From: Bog-756 sp963756515
Lineage (GTDB): Bacteria > Actinomycetota > Acidimicrobiia > Acidimicrobiales > RAAP-2
NCBI GenBank assembly: GCA_963756515.1
Contig: CAVWNV010000003.1
Span: forward strand, 248,001 to 312,000
DNA: 64,000 nucleotides
Reading direction: 5' to 3'
Made by a program: the position numbers and the translations under genes. Below the pieces are notes generated by a model that had not been told where the DNA came from, did no database searches, and saw only the letters and a program-made list of their open reading frames with translations. How positions within the stretch are numbered: position 1 is the first letter of the stretch; every line of letters starts with the position of its first letter. This document shows, one piece after another, positions 59,851 to 64,000 of this stretch.

Positions 59851-61563
59851 TCACTCGTCGTCTCCCAGATGCCCGGAGATGATCGTCCCCACCGTCACCA
59901 TGGCCGGAATGTGGCCGGTGACGGCCTGGACGAAGAGCTCCTTGTTCAGCGTGTAGAGCCTGGCATCCGATACCGCAGTCACCGTGGCCTGACGCGGAAC
60001 ATCACGGATCAGCGCTATCTCGCCGAAGCCGTCACCTCGCGCCACCACCTGCACGAGTTGGCCATCACGCTCAATGGCCAACTCTCCCTCCGCCACGGCG
60101 TAGTAGCAGTCACCGTGTTCACCCTCCCTGATCACGACCGATCCTTCGGTCACCGTGAGGGCCTCGAGGTTCCGGGCCAGACCCTCGAGTGACGGCGCCG
60201 GAAGAGCCGAGAAGATGGAGATGGACCGTAACAGTTGGATCTCCACCTGAGGAACCGTCGCAGACGAATCAATACTTCGGAGTTGGCGCCACAGCCCGGC
60301 GATCAGGAGTACGGCCACGACGGCCGGGGCGATGAGCGCTGCCCTCAGACCGCCGATGGCGATGGCCACACGCACCAAGATGACACCGAGGGCGAGACCG
60401 GAGTCCATGAGCGCTTCTCGGATGGAGAACAACCCGGCCATGGCGTCCGACGGAGCCGAGCGTTGTAGCAGGGTGCGGTCGGTGATGTCGAACACCGCGC
60501 CGGCCAATCCCACCATACCGATGAGAACGAGGACGGGTGCCACCCTGGGGATCACGCTGATCAGCCCCAGAGCCACCACCGCCGCGGCAATAGCAACCGT
60601 AAGTCCATTGGCTAGCTTTCTCCGGCCCACCAGGAAGGCCGTTACGAATCCGGCGAGCAGAGCTCCTGCGCCCAGTGCCGCGTTCAGGAACCCGGGACCG
60701 CCCGGACCCATGTGCAGGTAGTCGAAGGCGAGGACGACGCAGAGGAGATCGAGGGCACCGAGGATCACGAAATAGAAGGTGTGCAACACGAGAAGGACCC
60801 GTATCTGCGGGTTGCTCATCGTCACCGACAGATTGGACCGTACGCCGGCTCTGATCGTGGCCAGGGCGAGCTTGATGCGGGACGTCCGACCGGTACCGGT
60901 GCGGTTCCCGTCAACCCCGCTCCCCTCGCCTCCTCCGAGTACATCGGCCGAGACGGCGGCCGCCGGTCCCGACACCCCCGCCACCAGGAGGCCGGAGACG
61001 ACGACCATGCCGGCCATCGCCGCCACGGCCAGTCCGGCTCCCCGCCAGGCCAAGAGGGCGCCGACCACGGCCGGGCCGACCAGAGCCGCGGCCCCGTCGG
61101 TCCAGCCAGTCATGACGTTGGCCGCAGTCAGCTCATCGGGCGTACGAACGATGGCCGGAAGCAGGGCGGCCTGTGGCGGCCTGGTCACCGTGATGCTGAG
61201 GGATGTGAACGGTGCTAGGAGAAACACCACGAACGCCGGTGCGCCCAGACCGACGGCAACAGCCACTGCTCCCATGGAGACGGCCTGCAGGCCATAGCCG
61301 ACCACGAGGACGCGGCTCGGACGCCGCCGGTCGGAAAGGGCACCCAGAAAGGGCCCGATGGCGACACACGGGATGAGTTGGATGAGCACCATCAGCACGC
61401 TGGCGCTAGGTCCACCGTGATCGTAAGCCACGACCAACAGGGCTATCCAGATGCCGAACTCGGCCGCCCCGAACAGTGCATAGGCAATACCGACTCGTCG
61501 AAGCACAGGGTTTTCGAACGCCGACCGGAACACCGACAGGACGGTTCGGAACCGCAAGAACAT
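59851..61563 (-). CDS. MFS transporter fused to a C-terminal cyclic-nucleotide-binding domain
   Basis: A 570-residue fusion. Residues about 20-420 form a major-facilitator-like membrane region with about 12 hydrophobic segments; the loop GALSDRRRPSRVLVVG is an MFS motif-A-like sequence. Residues about 430-560 are a cNMP-binding/Crp-like beta-roll: LPAPSLEGLARNLEALTVTEGSVVIREGEHGDCYYAVAEGELAIERDGQLV and GDGFGEIALIRDVPRQATVTA, the phosphate-binding cassette with its Glu and Arg. ATG 61563 has GGGAG seven bases upstream. The nucleotide may gate export. It is divergent from the lipoprotein gene. Confidence 0.88.
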   Translation of the reverse strand: MFLRFRTVLSVFRSAFENPVLRRVGIAYALFGAAEFGIWIALLVVAYDHGGPSASVLMVLIQLIPCVAIGPFLGALSDRRRPSRVLVVGYGLQAVSMGAVAVAVGLGAPAFVVFLLAPFTSLSITVTRPPQAALLPAIVRTPDELTAANVMTGWTDGAAALVGPAVVGALLAWRGAGLAVAAMAGMVVVSGLLVAGVSGPAAAVSADVLGGGEGSGVDGNRTGTGRTSRIKLALATIRAGVRSNLSVTMSNPQIRVLLVLHTFYFVILGALDLLCVVLAFDYLHMGPGGPGFLNAALGAGALLAGFVTAFLVGRRKLANGLTVAIAAAVVALGLISVIPRVAPVLVLIGMVGLAGAVFDITDRTLLQRSAPSDAMAGLFSIREALMDSGLALGVILVRVAIAIGGLRAALIAPAVVAVLLIAGLWRQLRSIDSSATVPQVEIQLLRSISIFSALPAPSLEGLARNLEALTVTEGSVVIREGEHGDCYYAVAEGELAIERDGQLVQVVARGDGFGEIALIRDVPRQATVTAVSDARLYTLNKELFVQAVTGHIPAMVTVGTIISGHLGDDE

Positions 61564-61734
61564 CAAGAACTCCCGCCTCTTGAGTATCGAGTCGGCCCGG
61601 TGGTTCTCGTCGACGACACACGGTCCGTGCCGGAACAGTACCCCGGCACTCCCCCAGCTCTCCACAACCGATCGGGTGCAGACGACGATGGCGCCCTCCC
61701 TCGAACCATTCTTAGGAACACATCGCTCGGCTCT

Positions 61735-61740
61735 TATCTT
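61735..61740 (+). promoter_or_regulatory. Candidate -10 element for the lipoprotein gene
   Basis: TATCTT lies 20 bases before the ATG at 61761, in a short AT-rich patch. The ATG itself has no visible ribosome site, so the mRNA leader would be very short. Confidence 0.35.
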
Positions 61741-61760
61741 CTGGCACTACGGTTCAGCCC

Positions 61761-62360
61761 ATGGACAAGAACCTTCAGACTCGGCGCACTTCGCTCAAAC
61801 GTGCCGGATGGGCAGTGATCTGGCTGGGAGGGGCAGCGGTGCTGGTCACCTCTTGCAGCTCGTCCAGCGCGGTCCCATCGTCAACCTCGACTCCCACCGC
61901 GGTCGTCCTCTCGCCCACCTACGCCAAGGGCGCCGGGTTCCCGAAGACGCTCAGTGCCGCCAGGAAATCCGCTGTGACCTCTGAAAAGGGTTGCTCCAGT
62001 ACGATCGGCGCGGCGTATGCGGACTCCGTCAAGAAGACCGCTCTCATCTCCAGCGTTCTCATCTGCGATTCGCCAACATCGGCATCTGCCGCCCTCGCCG
62101 ACATCAAGAACCACTACGGGGTCGATTCCGCCATAGCCGTCCCGGTCGGACTCGGGACGTCCGCCTTCGCCACGGCCAGCGACGTTCCCCAGTACCTGAT
62201 GGCGTGGCAGACCGGCAGCAAGGTGGCGATCACGGCGATCGATGTCAATCTCGCCGCTTCCTCCACGACCTCGAGTACCGTCGCTTCAGCCCCACTGACG
62301 ACCACGCAGGCGAAGACGTTGGGTCAGGCCGCAGAGGCGCAGAATGCGCTGATGAAATAG
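61761..62360 (+). CDS. Putative lipoprotein of unknown function
   Basis: A 199-residue protein. A basic start (KNLQTRRTSLKRAG) precedes the hydrophobic stretch WAVIWLGGAAVLVTSC, whose end is a lipobox with Cys at about residue 32, so it is probably exported and lipid-anchored. A Ser/Thr-rich linker follows, then a globular region with two further Cys (EKGCSST and VLICDSP) that could form a disulfide. No known domain is recognised. Codon use is less GC-biased than in its neighbours. Confidence 0.75.
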   Translation: MDKNLQTRRTSLKRAGWAVIWLGGAAVLVTSCSSSSAVPSSTSTPTAVVLSPTYAKGAGFPKTLSAARKSAVTSEKGCSSTIGAAYADSVKKTALISSVLICDSPTSASAALADIKNHYGVDSAIAVPVGLGTSAFATASDVPQYLMAWQTGSKVAITAIDVNLAASSTTSSTVASAPLTTTQAKTLGQAAEAQNALMK

Positions 62361-62455
62361 ATCCCCCGTCGGCGAACCGGCGACAGGCACGCAACCATCA
62401 CCCGTTCCGGTCATCGAGGGCGCCTCTGGCGTTCGGTCCCGCCCACCGGTAAGCC

Positions 62456-63142
62456 CTAATCGACAATCGTGGAAGCGATGAGGAATGGCATGTCTCCGAG
62501 CCTCGACACCGTCGGCCCAACGACGGGCAGGCCCAAGAAACTGGCGGCCAGTGCGATCGAATCTGGAGCCACCCCGACCACCGTTCTCATGGCGAAACGT
62601 ACATAGGCTTCACGTAGGCCGAAAGGGATCCGACTGGTAGAAGCGAACTGGCGAAATTCCTCTTCGTCGGCGGTACCGTCAATCTCGACCATGATGATCG
62701 GTCCTCCACTCCTAGTCACCCGAACGCATTCGGCGATTCCATCGGCGGGATCTGGCCAGTGCTTCCAAGTGCACGACGAATACAGTGAGTCGAAGGAGTC
62801 GTCGGGGAACGGCAATCCCTCGGCTCGTGCCCGAACCACCGACACCGAATCGTCGGCCCGGCGCCGCCGCGTGAATCGAGCCACTTGTGACTTCGACGGA
62901 TCGAGTCCGACCAGGTTGACGGGAACGCTGCGAGCCGTGGAGAGTGCGATGAGCCCTCCGCCTGACCCCACATCCAGACAACGGCTTCCCTGGATCCCGC
63001 TTCGGACGACCGGTGCCACCACCTCGGCGAGGGCCCGGGCAATCGTCAGTTCGTAGGCGATTGCCTCGGGAGAAGAGAAGGCTCGACGGCAGACGCCGTT
63101 GGCCACTGTCTCCAGCAGCCCGGATCGCCCTCCGGCCGTCAC
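62456..63142 (-). CDS. Class I SAM-dependent methyltransferase
   Basis: A 228-residue methyltransferase of the UbiE/Methyltransf_11 type. Motif I is CLDVGSGGGLIAL, the acidic end of strand 2 is LVGLDPSKSQVARF, and EGLPFPDDSFDSLYSSCTWKHWPDP covers motifs II-III. VRVTRSGGPIIMVEID follows. Its ATG overlaps the stop of the dienelactone hydrolase gene by four bases. The methyl acceptor is unknown. Confidence 0.87.
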   Translation of the reverse strand: MTAGGRSGLLETVANGVCRRAFSSPEAIAYELTIARALAEVVAPVVRSGIQGSRCLDVGSGGGLIALSTARSVPVNLVGLDPSKSQVARFTRRRRADDSVSVVRARAEGLPFPDDSFDSLYSSCTWKHWPDPADGIAECVRVTRSGGPIIMVEIDGTADEEEFRQFASTSRIPFGLREAYVRFAMRTVVGVAPDSIALAASFLGLPVVGPTVSRLGDMPFLIASTIVD

Positions 63143-63882
63143 CGGCCCAGGACGGATCCGAAGAACTGCTCGGTGGCCTTCCAGTGGCGCTCGGCGGCGG
63201 CGGCATCGTAGCTCGGGAAGTCGGGGACGGCGAAGCCGTGGTGCGCCTGATATGTCTCGATGTTGTGGACGACCCCGGCCTCGGCGAGCGACCTTTCCAG
63301 CTGATTCCGCTGCTCGTCGGGAAAGGACGGATCCTCAATGGCCCCCGCTACGTAGACGGCAGCCTTGATGCCACCCGCCATCCGGTGGGGACTGTCAGGA
63401 CTTTCGGCTTCGGCCAGGTTCCCACCGTGGAAGGAGGCGGCGGCCGCGATGCGCTCGCCCAGGTTCGCGGCGACGAAGAGCGAAAGCCGACCACCCATGC
63501 AATAGCCAGTGGTGCCGACGCCCCCCGTCTCTTTCTCGGGCAGAGATTCGAGGTAGTCGACGAAGGTGTTGGCGTCTCTCACCACCTGGTCTGCCGTGTA
63601 ACTCCGCATCATGCCCATGAACTTCTCGAGAGTCTCCTTGTCAGTGAATGCCGTGCGCATGTCGGCGGACTCGTAGGAGCCGTTGCGGTAGTAGACGTCG
63701 GGCACGACCACCACATAACCCAGATCAGCCAGGCGCCCTCCCATCTGGCGCATGGTGTCGCGCATTCCACCCGCGTCGGGGAACATGATTACGCCAGGCC
63801 AACGGCCCTTTCCATCAGGATGGCTGAGGGAGGCCGGGCAGACCCCGTCTCCAGTCTCGATCTCTACGGCGCGTTGCGTCAC
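63139..63882 (-). CDS. Dienelactone hydrolase family protein
   Basis: A 247-residue alpha/beta hydrolase. The nucleophile is Cys in GYCMGG, as in true dienelactone hydrolases; the acid is likely in IEDPSFPDEQ and the His in AHHGFAVPD. It would hydrolyse dienelactone or related esters from ring-cleavage pathways. GTG 63882 is chosen because GGGAG lies six bases upstream; the open frame continues to 63972 without similarity. It overlaps the methyltransferase by four bases. The 118 bases to the window end hold no gene I can support. Confidence 0.88.
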   Translation of the reverse strand: MTQRAVEIETGDGVCPASLSHPDGKGRWPGVIMFPDAGGMRDTMRQMGGRLADLGYVVVVPDVYYRNGSYESADMRTAFTDKETLEKFMGMMRSYTADQVVRDANTFVDYLESLPEKETGGVGTTGYCMGGRLSLFVAANLGERIAAAASFHGGNLAEAESPDSPHRMAGGIKAAVYVAGAIEDPSFPDEQRNQLERSLAEAGVVHNIETYQAHHGFAVPDFPSYDAAAAERHWKATEQFFGSVLGR

Positions 63883-64000
63883 GATGGCTCCCTTCCCATA
63901 CACGGTTCGGACCCTACAGGTGCAGGCACTCAGCATCAGCATCAGCGGGATACGGATGGCGGTAGCCAACAATCACATCCGCCGCAAAGGTATCGGCTCA

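Overview
The window is high-GC actinobacterial DNA. Start codons are often GTG, neighbouring genes frequently overlap as GTGA, ATGA or TGATG, and the gene stock is typical of lipid-, steroid- and terpenoid-degrading Actinobacteria: P450s, F420/FMN luciferase-fold oxidoreductases, paired acyl-CoA dehydrogenases, NDMA-type alcohol dehydrogenase, a DUF35/Ltp2-like aldolase and amidohydrolase-2 proteins. I infer an uncultured member of class Acidimicrobiia or a close relative; no rRNA, tRNA or ribosomal gene is present to prove it. I saw no insertion sequence, prophage, CRISPR array or tRNA.

Layout. 0-7.2 kb: a truncated amidohydrolase, a P450 plus SDR pair, a minus-strand SDR/CoA-transferase/enoyl-CoA hydratase group, and a divergent amidohydrolase that lacks the usual HxH. 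7.2-16.5 kb: a coherent oxygenase/CoA cluster. A minus-strand arm carries a TetR regulator, a 108-aa protein, a Rieske oxygenase, a carboxymuconolactone-decarboxylase-like protein, an SDR and an acyl-CoA synthetase. A divergent plus-strand arm carries a flavin/2Fe-2S reductase (frame-shifted in this sequence), an NTF2-fold protein and two coupled acyl-CoA dehydrogenases. 16.5-29 kb: F420 oxidoreductase, thiolase, aldehyde dehydrogenase, a second coupled acyl-CoA dehydrogenase pair, a fused DUF35-Ltp2-like protein coupled to a DapB-fold reductase, an NtaA/DszA-type monooxygenase and an amidohydrolase. 29-38 kb: an ABC importer of the branched-chain amino acid type with fused permeases, then enoyl-CoA hydratase, aldehyde dehydrogenase, VOC protein and a P450-type ferredoxin. 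38-49 kb: F420 oxidoreductase, epoxide hydrolase, D-aminoacylase-like amidohydrolase, amidohydrolase, P450, alcohol dehydrogenase, a second P450-SDR-TetR run and an SDR. 49-59.8 kb: three related P450s with an amidohydrolase, a third acyl-CoA dehydrogenase pair, a luciferase-fold oxidoreductase, an SDR and a TetR regulator. 59.8-64 kb: MFS-cyclic-nucleotide-domain fusion, lipoprotein, methyltransferase and dienelactone hydrolase.

How it fits together. Six P450s, one Rieske oxygenase and four luciferase-fold enzymes could put oxygen on a hydrophobic substrate. SDRs, the alcohol dehydrogenase and two aldehyde dehydrogenases would carry alcohols to acids. The acyl-CoA synthetase or CoA-transferase would activate them, and three acyl-CoA dehydrogenase pairs, two hydratases, a thiolase and the aldolase-like fusion would shorten side chains or open rings. 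The ABC system would import a carboxylate or amide. The substrate cannot be named from sequence alone. The most unusual items are the frame-shifted reductase, the DUF35-Ltp2 fusion, the MFS-cNMP fusion, a 22-bp triplicated repeat before the thiolase, a duplicated 40-bp element before the transporter and a palindrome between a P450 and its TetR neighbour.
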